Program-made: the position numbers and the translations under genes
Notes under the pieces: generated by a model
Seen by the model: the letters and a program-made list of their open reading frames with translations, nothing else
The model's database searches: none
What the model was told of the DNA's origin: nothing
In this document: positions 17,154 through 26,224 of the stretch, one piece after another
How positions within the stretch are numbered: position 1 is the first letter of the stretch
Layout of the letters: every line of letters begins with the position of its first letter
Assembly (NCBI RefSeq): GCF_003412455.1
Contig: NZ_QTJU01000002.1
Coordinates: forward strand, 372,001-436,000
Reading direction: 5' to 3'
Source of the DNA: Deminuibacter soli
GTDB lineage: Bacteria > Bacteroidota > Bacteroidia > Chitinophagales > Chitinophagaceae
DNA length: 64,000 nt

Positions 17154-18334
17154 TATAGCTTCTGTAACGCATGGGCAATCCTGTCCAGCCCTTCGGTCAG
17201 TATCTTTCTTGAGGTAGAAAAGCAAATGCGGATATGCCCTTCGGCGCCTGGGCCAAACCATTTTTCCGCACCCGGTACCACAGCTACCTGCGCATGTTCC
17301 AGTAAATAGGCCGTTAATGTTTCACTGTTCATACCTGTTGCCCGTATATCGGGAAAGGCGAGATAACAGCCTTGCGGGGTGTGACAGGTGATGCCTGGCA
17401 TGGCATTCAGTTTTTCAATCGTTACATCGCGCATCTGTGTAAGATGTTGTATAAATGCTTCTACCCAGTACCATGCTTTTTCATAAGCTGCCTGGCCGGC
17501 TACCTGCGAAATGGTGCTTACGCCATATGCCGTAGTATCTACCAGTGATGTTTCTACAATACCTGCATGCACCAGCGCATTGGGTGATAAGATAAAGCCT
17601 ACGCGCAGCCCTGCCAGGCCAAATGATTTGCTGAAGCCATACACCGTAATGGTATGCGCAGCAATAGCGGGACTTACAGAAGCGATGCTGGTATACCGGC
17701 TGGGTGCAAATACAATATCACTCCATATTTCATCACTCATAATCCACAGGTCATTGGCAACAGCAAATTCACCAATGGCGGTCAACTCTTCGCGTGTAAA
17801 CACTTTGCCTGAAGGGTTGTGCGGGTTGCACAGGCAGATGAGCCGTGTTTTAGGCGTAACAAGTGATTGCAGCAGGTTCATATCAAAGCTGCCTGTGGCA
17901 ACATCTATGGGGAAGTATACAGGCACACCGCCGGCAGCCTGTACAGCGCGTTTAAACAAGAAATCAACCGGGTCAAAAATAATGGCTTCATCACCGGGTT
18001 GTAAGCAGTAACGTGCAATTACAAACATACCCTGAGCTGCGCTGTCAACCGGCAGCACAAGATCAGCATGTGTGTTGATATTACGCCTGCTGCGCATGGT
18101 TGCAGCAATGGTTTGCCTGAATGAGGGAAGGCCTTCACCTGGTCCGTAGGCAAACACCCTTTCATTGGTATAGGCATTAATGGCTTCGGCTATTTCTGGT
18201 GCACACTGAAAGTCGGGGTCAGCAGCAGTGAGTGGTATCACCTGTTCGGGAAGCGTTGCCCAGCGCAGGTTGTAGGCCCTTTTGCGCAAGGCCGGCATAT
18301 TGATTTCTGCTTCGTTGAATTGCAGTTGTTGCAT
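17153..18334 (-). CDS. MalY/PatB-like PLP-dependent aminotransferase
   Basis: 393 aa, fold-type I PLP enzyme. Visible landmarks are AADPDFQCAPEIAEAI (N-terminal substrate region), CNPHNPSGKVFTREEL (cofactor ring region), SDEIWSDIVF (the Asp that binds the pyridine N) and YGFSKSFGLAGLRVGF with the Schiff-base lysine. The 'NPHNPxGKxxTxEEL..DEIxxD' pattern is that of the MalY/PatB (cystathionine beta-lyase-like) branch of class I/II aminotransferases; whether it transaminates or cleaves C-S bonds cannot be decided. It lies 14 bp downstream of the FAD monooxygenase gene on the same strand, so they likely form an operon. Confidence 0.85.
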   Translation of the reverse strand: MQQLQFNEAEINMPALRKRAYNLRWATLPEQVIPLTAADPDFQCAPEIAEAINAYTNERVFAYGPGEGLPSFRQTIAATMRSRRNINTHADLVLPVDSAAQGMFVIARYCLQPGDEAIIFDPVDFLFKRAVQAAGGVPVYFPIDVATGSFDMNLLQSLVTPKTRLICLCNPHNPSGKVFTREELTAIGEFAVANDLWIMSDEIWSDIVFAPSRYTSIASVSPAIAAHTITVYGFSKSFGLAGLRVGFILSPNALVHAGIVETSLVDTTAYGVSTISQVAGQAAYEKAWYWVEAFIQHLTQMRDVTIEKLNAMPGITCHTPQGCYLAFPDIRATGMNSETLTAYLLEHAQVAVVPGAEKWFGPGAEGHIRICFSTSRKILTEGLDRIAHALQKL

Positions 18335-18348
18335 AACGCGAAAGTAGG

Positions 18349-19443
18349 TTATTTGGCCAGCGGTATCAGCGCTTCTTCGTGCTGGTACAGTTCGGGATGC
18401 AGGAAGCGGTTCTCGAGCATGCGGCCATAGTTCAGGTAATCTTTCAGCGTTTGTTGCCTGCGCTGATGATAGGTGGTAAACAGTTTGCCCAGTTCTGCCG
18501 GTGCGGGATTGTTCTGTAAAATATCGCCCAGCATAATGGCATCTGTTAAGGCACTGTTGGTGCCCTGGCTGGTTAACGGCAGGTTTAAATGTGCCGCATC
18601 ACCTATTAAAACAATGTTTTTGCGATGAAACGAGCGCAGTACATCCATGTCTTTGGTAAGCCACAGAAAGGCTTTGTCAAAATCTGTTTTTTCAATCACC
18701 TCGCTCACGGGGTCGGGCCAGCCCTGCAGTGTTTCGGTCATAAACTGCCTTTTGCTGTGTACCGATAAATCGGGCAGGTTAAACTGTGTGCTGTCAAACT
18801 GCATGTACCAGATCACCTGCCTGTCGTTACAGGCCAGTGTACCGAACGATAGCGGCCGGTAATTGCATTGCGTTTTTACCAGGTTGCCTTTTTGTTCCCT
18901 GGCCAGTGCAGGCAACTCTACAATGCCCACCAGTTCTTTAATGGGCGATTGCCTTATTTCGTGCAGGGGAAACAGTTTTTTCCTGATGATGGAATTGGCG
19001 CCATCTGCTGCAATAAATACATCGCCTTCTTCCACTTCACCTGTAGTAGATTCAACGGCCACTGCCTGGCCACTGTCATCAAACAAAAAGCGGGAAAATT
19101 CAAACCCGGTGTGTACAACATTTTCAGGCACCATCCTGCGCAGTGCATCAATACAGCTCGATCGTTTAAGGCCAAGACAATCGGGTAAACTGTCCTGCTT
19201 CTGCACCGCACCATCCGGTGTACGTATAACCGCCTGGTGCATGATGCGGCCATGATGCCTTGCATATTCTCCCGCTCCTAATGAATCCAGTGCCCTTAAG
19301 CCATTCGGTAAAATAATGAAACCCAATCCTACCTCTCTGAATGTGGCGGTCTTCTCTTTAACTACAACGTCTAATCCTGTTTTTTTAAGGCTGATCGCTG
19401 CGGCCAGGCCTGCTATACCACCGCCAATGATAACTGCTTTCAT
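18349..19443 (-). CDS. FAD-dependent monooxygenase (PHBH/UbiH-like)
   Basis: 364 aa. The N-terminal Rossmann motif MKAVIIGGGIAGLAAAISL binds the FAD ADP part; VFIAADGANSIIRKKLF (about 135-151) is the 'DG' motif and NIVLIGDAAHLNLPLTSQG (about 282-300) the 'GD' motif with the flavin ribityl-binding Asp. The three together define single-component flavoprotein hydroxylases. The acceptor substrate is unknown. Together with the downstream MalY-like aminotransferase gene it may form a two-gene unit. ATG 19443 is the only sensible start because the GxGxxG begins at residue 7. Confidence 0.85.
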   Translation of the reverse strand: MKAVIIGGGIAGLAAAISLKKTGLDVVVKEKTATFREVGLGFIILPNGLRALDSLGAGEYARHHGRIMHQAVIRTPDGAVQKQDSLPDCLGLKRSSCIDALRRMVPENVVHTGFEFSRFLFDDSGQAVAVESTTGEVEEGDVFIAADGANSIIRKKLFPLHEIRQSPIKELVGIVELPALAREQKGNLVKTQCNYRPLSFGTLACNDRQVIWYMQFDSTQFNLPDLSVHSKRQFMTETLQGWPDPVSEVIEKTDFDKAFLWLTKDMDVLRSFHRKNIVLIGDAAHLNLPLTSQGTNSALTDAIMLGDILQNNPAPAELGKLFTTYHQRRQQTLKDYLNYGRMLENRFLHPELYQHEEALIPLAK

Positions 19444-19661
19444 GTGTTCAGGGAGTAAGTGTTTTCAAATGGTATAGCAAAATACTTAAAAGATGCTGCC
19501 AAAGTGCAACCTGCGTAATAATTTCATAACAGCTTATTATATGATCCGGGTAATATAAGTTTTGTTAATAAGCATGTTATAACCTGTTTCCGCAATGCTG
19601 CATCTGCAAATGGTTTTGAACGCTGTTTTACAGCACATCAGCATAAACAATGTAGCTACAT

Positions 19662-20726
19662 TCATCGATGCGCTATGCTATTCCATATTGCTGCAAGTTC
19701 TTTGTTTGTTTTGTATTCTGCTATATCGTTGTGGTGAATAAACCTTTGTGCAGCTGCCAGTCTTTGGGCCGTCAGCGGGTGTGTGCTTAAGAAGCTGATC
19801 TGCCGTGTTGTTTCCTGCTGCTGCAATTGTTGCAGCAGTGCCACCATGCCTTCGGGCGATACCTGGTTGCGCAACAACAGCTGCATGCCTTTTGCATCAG
19901 CTTCCTTTTCCAGCTTACGTGAATAAGAGAGGCTTTGCAGGTAACCTGCGTTTTGTGCAAGTGCATCTGCTATGGCCGGTGCATTGCCTGTAAGCACCTG
20001 TATCAGTACGCTGTACGATACGTTATTCAGTACACTGCGCAGGCTGTGCCGCTCGTTGATGTGTGTGGCCTCATGCGCCAGCAGCGCTGCCAGTTCTTCT
20101 GCGCTGCGCAGCTGTTGCAATAAGCCGCTATACACAACAATATGACCGCCGGGCAGTGCAAATGCATTTACAACCGGTTGTTTTACCACTGTTGTTGTAA
20201 TAGGGTAATTGCCGCTTAACTGCAGGTGATTGGCAAATGATTGCACCAGTTTGGTGCCGGCTGTATCAATGTGTTCACCCGATAGTATGCCGGCAGCCAT
20301 TGTATTGCCAAGGGCAGCTTCCTGCGCCGGGCGGATTGCCCGTAAACAGATTGCAGGCATGATAAGCGTAAGCAGCGCGTAAAGAGCCGCAAACAGCACA
20401 AGGCATACGCCGGCCCATTTTATGGCAGGGTGCCGTACAATGCCGTTGAAATGGCTCACAGGCAGGCTTTGCAATTCTGCCTGTACCAGCCGGGCAAATG
20501 GTGTGTCATGCGGGTAGCGTAGGTACCTGTTGCCGGTTGCATCCAGGTGCAGCAGGTCGTTGTCAGCTTCTTTCCCGGCCCGCAAACTTTTCAGCGGGCA
20601 GCTAAACAGGAGCTGGTTTTTATCTGCTGCAACCGTATATGCATGCAGCTTATTGTGAAAAATAAGCACATGCACTGCCTGCGGCGCAGCATTGTTGCCA
20701 TCATGAAATTCAATAAGGTCGTTCAT
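19662..20726 (-). CDS. M48-family zinc metallopeptidase with N-terminal DUF7092-like domain
   Basis: 354 aa from ATG 20726 (MNDLIEFHDG), chosen because relatives with this N-terminal domain start '..YFDGxSS'; ATG 20756 would add 10 residues. An N-terminal beta domain (about 1-85) is followed by a membrane helix (WAGVCLVLFAALYALLTLIM, about 105-125). The catalytic zinc motif is LLAHEATHINERHS (HExxH) and the third ligand Glu lies in SRKLEKEADAKGM. Arrangement and the sequence NAFALPGGHIVVYSGLL match BepA/YcaL/LoiP-like M48 peptidases that act on misfolded outer-membrane proteins in the periplasm. The substrate is not known here. Confidence 0.88.
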   Translation of the reverse strand: MNDLIEFHDGNNAAPQAVHVLIFHNKLHAYTVAADKNQLLFSCPLKSLRAGKEADNDLLHLDATGNRYLRYPHDTPFARLVQAELQSLPVSHFNGIVRHPAIKWAGVCLVLFAALYALLTLIMPAICLRAIRPAQEAALGNTMAAGILSGEHIDTAGTKLVQSFANHLQLSGNYPITTTVVKQPVVNAFALPGGHIVVYSGLLQQLRSAEELAALLAHEATHINERHSLRSVLNNVSYSVLIQVLTGNAPAIADALAQNAGYLQSLSYSRKLEKEADAKGMQLLLRNQVSPEGMVALLQQLQQQETTRQISFLSTHPLTAQRLAAAQRFIHHNDIAEYKTNKELAAIWNSIAHR

Positions 20727-21085
20727 AAGATGGTTTAGGTTCCAGGATATGGGCATGCATAACAGGTACGTTTTATCACAGCATGGTATTACTGCCCAAT
20801 AAAAGTTACGCTATTTAAGTCGCAATACAGCATTACACGTATTACTGCACGGTAATGCATATAAGTGGGGAAGGAGTTAAAACCGGGGTGCCTGTACAGG
20901 TAATTGCTTACCAGATAGCGGGGCAGTCCATACAGGGTTGACAGCATGAAAAAAGGTTTACAGGGAGAGCAATATTAAACATTTTTCACATGCTATCAGT
21001 TCATTTTTGTAAACGTACAGCCAGGTATTTTTATGCGGGCGCCACAGACTGCGCTATGGCGCTTGTTCAATGTTTTTGCGCTGAA
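20727..21085. other. Non-coding gap between mutS and the M48 peptidase gene
   Basis: Both neighbours are on the minus strand, so this is downstream of mutS and upstream of the M48 gene. I see no ORF with codon structure, no strong hairpin with a T tract and no clear TAnnTTTG element. Confidence 0.35.
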
Positions 21086-23719
21086 TTATTTCAGCAGTCC
21101 TTTGATCTCATTCAGCTTCATCAGCGCTTCAACCGGTGTAAGGCGGTTGATATCGATGCTGGTGAGTATTTGCCGCATTTGTTCAAAGGTTTCGGTATGT
21201 GCATCGAATATAGACAATTGCATCTTAGGCAGGTTCAGATTTTTTACTGCCTCCTGCAAATGGGCTGCTTCACGTGTGGCGCCTGCAGGCCCCTGTTCGG
21301 CATCCACGTGTTTAGTCTCCAGCTGGTGCAGGATATCATTGGCACGGTCAATCAGCGAAGGCGGCATGCCGGCCATGCGTGCCACATGAATACCAAAGCT
21401 GTGGGTACTGCCGCCTGGCGCCAGTTTGCGCAGGAAAATAATTTTATTGCCCACCTCTTTGTTGGTGATATGGTAGTTCTTTACGCGTTCCAGTTTTTCT
21501 TCCAGCTCGTTCAGCTCGTGGTAGTGTGTTGCAAACAATGTTTTGGGTGCTGCGCCGCTGTGGTGCAGGTGTTCTACAATGCTCCATGCAATAGAAATAC
21601 CGTCATAGGTGGAAGTACCGCGCCCGATTTCATCGAGCAGTATGAGGCTGCGTGCAGAGATATTGTTGATGATGCTGGCTGTTTCATTCATCTCTACCAT
21701 GAAAGTGCTTTCGCCGCCGCTCAGGTTGTCGCTTGCACCCACACGGGTAAATATCTTGTCGGTAAGCGGCACACGTGCCTGCGATGCAGGTACAAAGCTA
21801 CCCATATGTGTCATCAGCGTAACAATCGCTGTCTGGCGCAGCAGGGCACTTTTACCGCTCATGTTGGGTCCGGTTAAGATGATCACCTGCTGGCTGCCCG
21901 GATCGAGTACTATATCGTTGGCCACGTATTGTTCACCGGGCGGCAGCTTGCGTTCAATAACAGGATGGCGGCAGTCTTTCAGGTCCAGCTCCAGCCCATC
22001 ATGCAGTTCGGGCTTTTTGTAGTTGTAGTGCAGTGCGTTTTCAGCAAAACAAATCAAACAGTCTATAACGGCAAGTGTTCCGCCGTTCACCTGTATGGGG
22101 GCAATATAATCCTGCAGTTCTACCAGCAGCTGATCGTACAGGGCTGCTTCAATGGCCAGCAGTTTATCTTCTGCACCGGTAATCTTTTCTTCATATTCTT
22201 TAAGCTCTGGCGTAATGTAGCGTTCTGCATTCGCAAGGGTTTGCTTGCGTATCCAGTCTGCCGGCACTTTATCCTTGTTTGAATTGGTTACTTCAAGGTA
22301 GTAGCCAAACACATTGTTGAAGCTTATTTTAAGCGATGAGATGCCTGTTTTTTCTGCTTCACGCTGTTGAATGTTTACCAGGTATTCTTTACCGCCGCTG
22401 GCAATTCTGCGCAGTTCATCCAGCTCTGCATGCACGCCTTCGCGGATAACACCGCCTTTGTTGGCGGCAACCGGTGGATTGTCTACAATGGTGGCTGCAA
22501 TTTTATCGGAGATATGCTGGCAGGGGTTCAGTGCATCACACAGGCGTTTGAGGTAATCGTTGCCGGCGTTTTCACCGCTCAGTTTTATCTGGGCAGTCTG
22601 CTGCAGTCCCTTAGCCAGCTGCTGTATTTCACGCGGGTTGATTTTCTTAACCGGTATCTTGCTTACCAGGCGCTCCACATCACCGCACTGTTTAATCAGG
22701 TGCTGCTGGTGTTTGCGCAGATCAGTTTCCTTGATAAAGAATTCTACGAGATTCAGTCGTTCCTGTATTTTATGGATATCGCAGAGCGGCAGCAATGTCC
22801 AGCGTTTCATTAAACGCGCACCCATCGGGCTCACTGTGTTGTCGAGCACTTTCAGCAGGCTTTCGCTTTGTTCGTAGCCATTGCCCAGCAGTTCCAGGTT
22901 GCGGATGGTAAAACGGTCCATCCACAGGTAGTCATCCTGCACCAGCCGCTGCACGGTAGTGATGTGCTGCAGGTGCGGGTGTTCTGTTTCTTTGAGGTAA
23001 TGCAGAATGGCGCCTGCGGCAACAATGCCATCGCGCAGGTGCTCTATACCAAAGCCTTTGAGGGAGTGCGTCTGGAAATGTTTCAGCAGACTTTCAGTAG
23101 CAAATGCCTCATCAAAAATCCAGCTCTCTAATGTATAAGTATGAAACTTGTTGCCAAACTGGTCTTTGAACTGTTTCTGCAGGTTGCGTTGCAACAGTAC
23201 TTCGGCAGGTTTCAGGCTTTGCAGCAGGCGGTCGGCATATTCGTTATTGCCTTCAGCCACAAAAAACTCACCGGTAGATATATCGAGAAAAGCGATTCCT
23301 ACGCGTTCGTTGTGCTGGTGAACGCTGGCAAGAAAGTTATTGCTGTTGTGTTCAAGCAGCTTGTCGTTCATGGCTACGCCGGGCGTTACCAGTTCGGTAA
23401 CCCCGCGTTTAACGATGCCTTTTGCCTGTTTGGGATCTTCCAGCTGGTCGCAGATGGCTACGCGGTGACCTGCCTTAACCAGTTTATGCAGATATGTATC
23501 CAGTGAATGATGCGGAAAACCTGCCAGTTCAGACGAATCGGGTGCGCCGTTATTCCGTTTGGTAAGGGTAATACCCAACACCTGCGAAGTAACGATAGCG
23601 TCTGCCCCAAAGGTCTCATAAAAATCGCCTACCCTGAATAACAGTATCGCATCAGGATATTTTTGTTTGATAGCCCGGTGCTGCTGCATTAAAGGTGAAT
23701 CTCCTGCTGCTTTTGCCAT
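21086..23719 (-). CDS. mutS: DNA mismatch repair protein MutS
   Basis: 877 aa from ATG 23719 (MAKAAGDSPLMQQ); a TTG three codons upstream is part of the promoter. Domain I contains the mismatch-contacting motif VGDFYETF (Phe-x-Glu). The ATPase domain has Walker A GPNMSGKSALLRQ, the SGGESTFMVEM segment, and Walker B LILLDEIGRGTSTYDG, followed by FATHYHEL. Length and all domains agree with full MutS. It recognises mismatches and recruits MutL. The -7 promoter element ends only 6 nt before the ATG, so the message may be leaderless. Confidence 0.97.
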   Translation of the reverse strand: MAKAAGDSPLMQQHRAIKQKYPDAILLFRVGDFYETFGADAIVTSQVLGITLTKRNNGAPDSSELAGFPHHSLDTYLHKLVKAGHRVAICDQLEDPKQAKGIVKRGVTELVTPGVAMNDKLLEHNSNNFLASVHQHNERVGIAFLDISTGEFFVAEGNNEYADRLLQSLKPAEVLLQRNLQKQFKDQFGNKFHTYTLESWIFDEAFATESLLKHFQTHSLKGFGIEHLRDGIVAAGAILHYLKETEHPHLQHITTVQRLVQDDYLWMDRFTIRNLELLGNGYEQSESLLKVLDNTVSPMGARLMKRWTLLPLCDIHKIQERLNLVEFFIKETDLRKHQQHLIKQCGDVERLVSKIPVKKINPREIQQLAKGLQQTAQIKLSGENAGNDYLKRLCDALNPCQHISDKIAATIVDNPPVAANKGGVIREGVHAELDELRRIASGGKEYLVNIQQREAEKTGISSLKISFNNVFGYYLEVTNSNKDKVPADWIRKQTLANAERYITPELKEYEEKITGAEDKLLAIEAALYDQLLVELQDYIAPIQVNGGTLAVIDCLICFAENALHYNYKKPELHDGLELDLKDCRHPVIERKLPPGEQYVANDIVLDPGSQQVIILTGPNMSGKSALLRQTAIVTLMTHMGSFVPASQARVPLTDKIFTRVGASDNLSGGESTFMVEMNETASIINNISARSLILLDEIGRGTSTYDGISIAWSIVEHLHHSGAAPKTLFATHYHELNELEEKLERVKNYHITNKEVGNKIIFLRKLAPGGSTHSFGIHVARMAGMPPSLIDRANDILHQLETKHVDAEQGPAGATREAAHLQEAVKNLNLPKMQLSIFDAHTETFEQMRQILTSIDINRLTPVEALMKLNEIKGLLK

Positions 23720-23725
23720 AGTCGG

Positions 23726-23733
23726 CAAATATA
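23726..23733 (-). promoter_or_regulatory. mutS promoter -7 element
   Basis: TATATTTG (minus strand) ends 6 nt before the mutS ATG; transcription would start at or within a few bases of the start codon. Confidence 0.6.
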
Positions 23734-23875
23734 AAAAAGAAGCGGGAATATCGTGAAGAAGCTGGTAGCTGTTAGCGGTTAGCCGTGAGAAGAAATGCGC
23801 ACGTTGAGCTGCAAGCTTTTTGGGGGAAACTGTGCGGAAGTCTTAGCGAATACTGAAGAAGTTTTCTGCGGTTAT

Positions 23876-23914
23876 AAACAGAAGTGTCCCGGTTTGGCCG
23901 GAACGCTTCTGTTT
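23876..23914 (-). terminator. Hairpin after the M28 peptidase gene
   Basis: Long imperfect stem: AAACAGAAG pairs with CTTCTGTTT and an inner CCGG with CCGG, separated by unpaired bases; it lies 23 bp after the M28 stop and upstream of mutS. The outer arm supplies only a short T tract, so strength is uncertain. Confidence 0.55.
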
Positions 23915-23936
23915 ACTATAAAGCCGAAAGCATATT

Positions 23937-25511
23937 TTAGAACATGCCGCCTGCAGGGCGGGGTTTGGGCAATTCTTTCCTGGGCAGTTTGGCGTCGCGC
24001 TGTGCGGCGTTGTATACAAAACCTGCAACAATGGTAGCAATCTGCTTCATGTCATCAGGCGACAGGTGATCATAGCTGTCCATATTGCTGTGATGCGTGC
24101 GGGCGTCGTATTCCATGGGGTCTTGTATAAACTGGAAGCCTGGGAGACCTACTGCATCGAAAGACTGGTGATCGGTACCGCCGGTGTTGCCAACAGTAAC
24201 CGTGGTGGCGCCAAGGTCATGAAAAGGCTCCAGCCATTTGGTAAAGATGGGGCCGCAGGCTTCATTACCCTGCAGGTAAATACCGCGTATTTTACCGGTG
24301 CCATTGTCAATGTTGAAGTAGGAAGAGAACTTTTCATGTGCAGGCAGCAGCTGCATATTGGCAGGGTCTGCAAAGGTTTTCTTTACATAACCTCTTGAGC
24401 CCAGTAAGCCTTCTTCTTCACCGCTCCACAGGCCAATACGGATAGTGCGGCGTGGGTGTACACCCAGGGTTTTCAGTATGCGCAGGGCTTCCATCATCAC
24501 GGCGCAGCCGGCAGCATTGTCTGTTGCACCGGTAGCAGTATGCCATGAATCGAGGTGGCCGCCCAGCATCACCACTTCATCTTTTAATTTGGGATCAGTG
24601 CCTTTGATCTCTGCAATTACGTTGTAGCCTTTGGTATCAGCTGTATGAAATTTGGTTTGAATATCCATATCCAGCTTCACCGGCATGCCTGCTTTTACCA
24701 GTCGCAGTATGGTATTGTAATCTTCTGCACCCAGCATTACATCTGTAAAATTCTCGGGATCTGTGGCCTTGTAACCGCCACCGCCTTGTGTAAACAGCGT
24801 GCCATCCTGGTTTTTAGCGCCTGAGCTTAAAATAGCGGCAGCACCTTCGGCCCTGGCCATTTCTTTCAGCAGGGTAAGGGTGCGCATGGCGCCATTACCG
24901 CGCATAAACATTTCCCGTCTTCTGCGCATGGCAGCAGTATCGGTGGGCTCCAGTTTGGCGCCGGCCATTTTGGCGAGCTGCTCGTCGGTATAACGGCTGC
25001 CGTCTGCTTTAAAGCCCAGTTTCACTGTATCGGCACGTTCGGTAATGATAATTTTACCGGCCAGCTTGCCTTTGTATTGTAACAACTCAGTAGAATCTTT
25101 CGCAGTAACCAGTATCACCTGCGCATTCACCGCACCATTGGTGCCGCTGCACCAGGCTTTGGGGTAGGCAATCAGCGGGCGGTAATAAGGAGCGGTAAGC
25201 GCTACATAAGATTTCTGTAATTCCCATCCTTTACCAAATTCACCCCATGGGTCAAGTTTGGCATCGGTTAAACCCCATTGTGTCAGCTGCTGCACCGCGT
25301 AGTTGCCGGCCCTGTTAAAACCGGGTGAGGCTGTTAAGCGTGCCCCGCTTACATCGGTAAGGTGAAAAGCAATATCCATTACCTGTGAATGCTGTAAGCC
25401 TTCCTGTTTAATTTTTTCGATGGTGGCCAGGTCAACTTTTTCTTCCTGTGCCTGCAGTTGTTGTGGCAGGTAAAAACATAGCGCGAGGGCTATGCCATAC
25501 ATTTTTCTCAT
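23937..25511 (-). CDS. Secreted M28-family zinc aminopeptidase
   Basis: 524 aa with a signal peptide (MRKMYGIALALCFYLPQQLQAQ). A PA (protease-associated) insert (about residues 115-280) precedes the M28 catalytic domain. Zinc ligands are visible in order: GGHLDSWHTATGATDNAAG (His and bridging Asp), SGEEEGLLGS (catalytic Glu-Glu pair), NIDNGTGKIRG (Asp) and GGTDHQSFD (His). This is the pattern of two-zinc exopeptidases such as PGCP/carboxypeptidase Q-like enzymes in Bacteroidota. It is predicted to trim peptides in the periplasm or outside. Transcribed toward mutS with a hairpin between. Confidence 0.9.
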   Translation of the reverse strand: MRKMYGIALALCFYLPQQLQAQEEKVDLATIEKIKQEGLQHSQVMDIAFHLTDVSGARLTASPGFNRAGNYAVQQLTQWGLTDAKLDPWGEFGKGWELQKSYVALTAPYYRPLIAYPKAWCSGTNGAVNAQVILVTAKDSTELLQYKGKLAGKIIITERADTVKLGFKADGSRYTDEQLAKMAGAKLEPTDTAAMRRRREMFMRGNGAMRTLTLLKEMARAEGAAAILSSGAKNQDGTLFTQGGGGYKATDPENFTDVMLGAEDYNTILRLVKAGMPVKLDMDIQTKFHTADTKGYNVIAEIKGTDPKLKDEVVMLGGHLDSWHTATGATDNAAGCAVMMEALRILKTLGVHPRRTIRIGLWSGEEEGLLGSRGYVKKTFADPANMQLLPAHEKFSSYFNIDNGTGKIRGIYLQGNEACGPIFTKWLEPFHDLGATTVTVGNTGGTDHQSFDAVGLPGFQFIQDPMEYDARTHHSNMDSYDHLSPDDMKQIATIVAGFVYNAAQRDAKLPRKELPKPRPAGGMF

Positions 25512-25596
25512 GTTGTGCGATTTAAGGCAAAAAATAAAAATTTATAGCGGGCCGGCTCACAGAATTCGGTACGTTCCTGTTTTGCCGCGGTAACAC

Positions 25597-25604
25597 TATT
25601 TTTG
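25597..25604 (+). promoter_or_regulatory. -7 element of the TrmH-like gene
   Basis: TATTTTTG followed by four bases and the ATG at 25609, predicting a leaderless message. Confidence 0.6.
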
Positions 25605-25608
25605 CAGC

Positions 25609-26157
25609 ATGCGCAAATTGAATATGGATGAGCTGGGCCGCAAAACAATAGATGAGTTTAAGCAGGCGGCGAAGAACCCGGTAGTTGTGGTGCTGGATAA
25701 TATCCGCAGCATGCACAATGTAGGCAGTGTGTTCAGAACGGCAGATGCTTTTTTAATGGAAGGCATTGCCCTGTGCGGCTACACCCCGCAGCCGCCCCAC
25801 CGCGATATTCATAAAACCGCCCTGGGCGCCACAGAAACCGTGAACTGGCTGTACGTACCCACTACTATGGAGGCAGTACAGCAGCTGAAAACAGCAGGGT
25901 ATAAAGTGTACGGCATTGAGCAAACGGTGGGCAGCATTTCGCTGGAAAACTTTGCCCCGCCTGCAGGTGAAAAAATTGCCGTGGTATTCGGAAACGAGGT
26001 AGAAGGCGTAAACCAGGAGGTGCTGGCCCTGTGCGATGGCTGTATCGAAATACCGCAGCAGGGGATGAAACACTCCCTGAATATATCGGTGGCCGCAGGC
26101 ATTGTATTGTGGCACCTGGCTTACGGAAACGGTACTGCACACAATTCAACAATTTAA
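25609..26157 (+). CDS. TrmH/SpoU-family RNA methyltransferase
   Basis: 182 aa. The three SPOUT motifs are present: VLDNIRSMHNVGSVFRTAD (motif 1, with the catalytic Arg), VVFGNEVEGV (motif 2) and EIPQQGMKHSLNISVAAGIV (motif 3), which build the SAM-binding trefoil knot. It has no N-terminal substrate-binding extension, so it is a short TrmL/TrmH-like protein likely to 2'-O-methylate tRNA or rRNA; the target position cannot be read from sequence. It starts right behind its -7 element. The UbiA-type gene follows 67 bp downstream on the same strand. Confidence 0.9.
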   Translation: MRKLNMDELGRKTIDEFKQAAKNPVVVVLDNIRSMHNVGSVFRTADAFLMEGIALCGYTPQPPHRDIHKTALGATETVNWLYVPTTMEAVQQLKTAGYKVYGIEQTVGSISLENFAPPAGEKIAVVFGNEVEGVNQEVLALCDGCIEIPQQGMKHSLNISVAAGIVLWHLAYGNGTAHNSTI

Positions 26158-26224
26158 ACGATTTTTGCAGCTGGTTTTCCCTGGCCCGGCCGGGACGGCA
26201 TACCTAAAAACGAACAGACACGTT

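Noticed and set aside
20990-21877. A 295-codon plus-strand ORF, Cys- and Phe-rich
   Set aside because: It is opposite mutS, whose motifs are complete; it is a codon-bias shadow.
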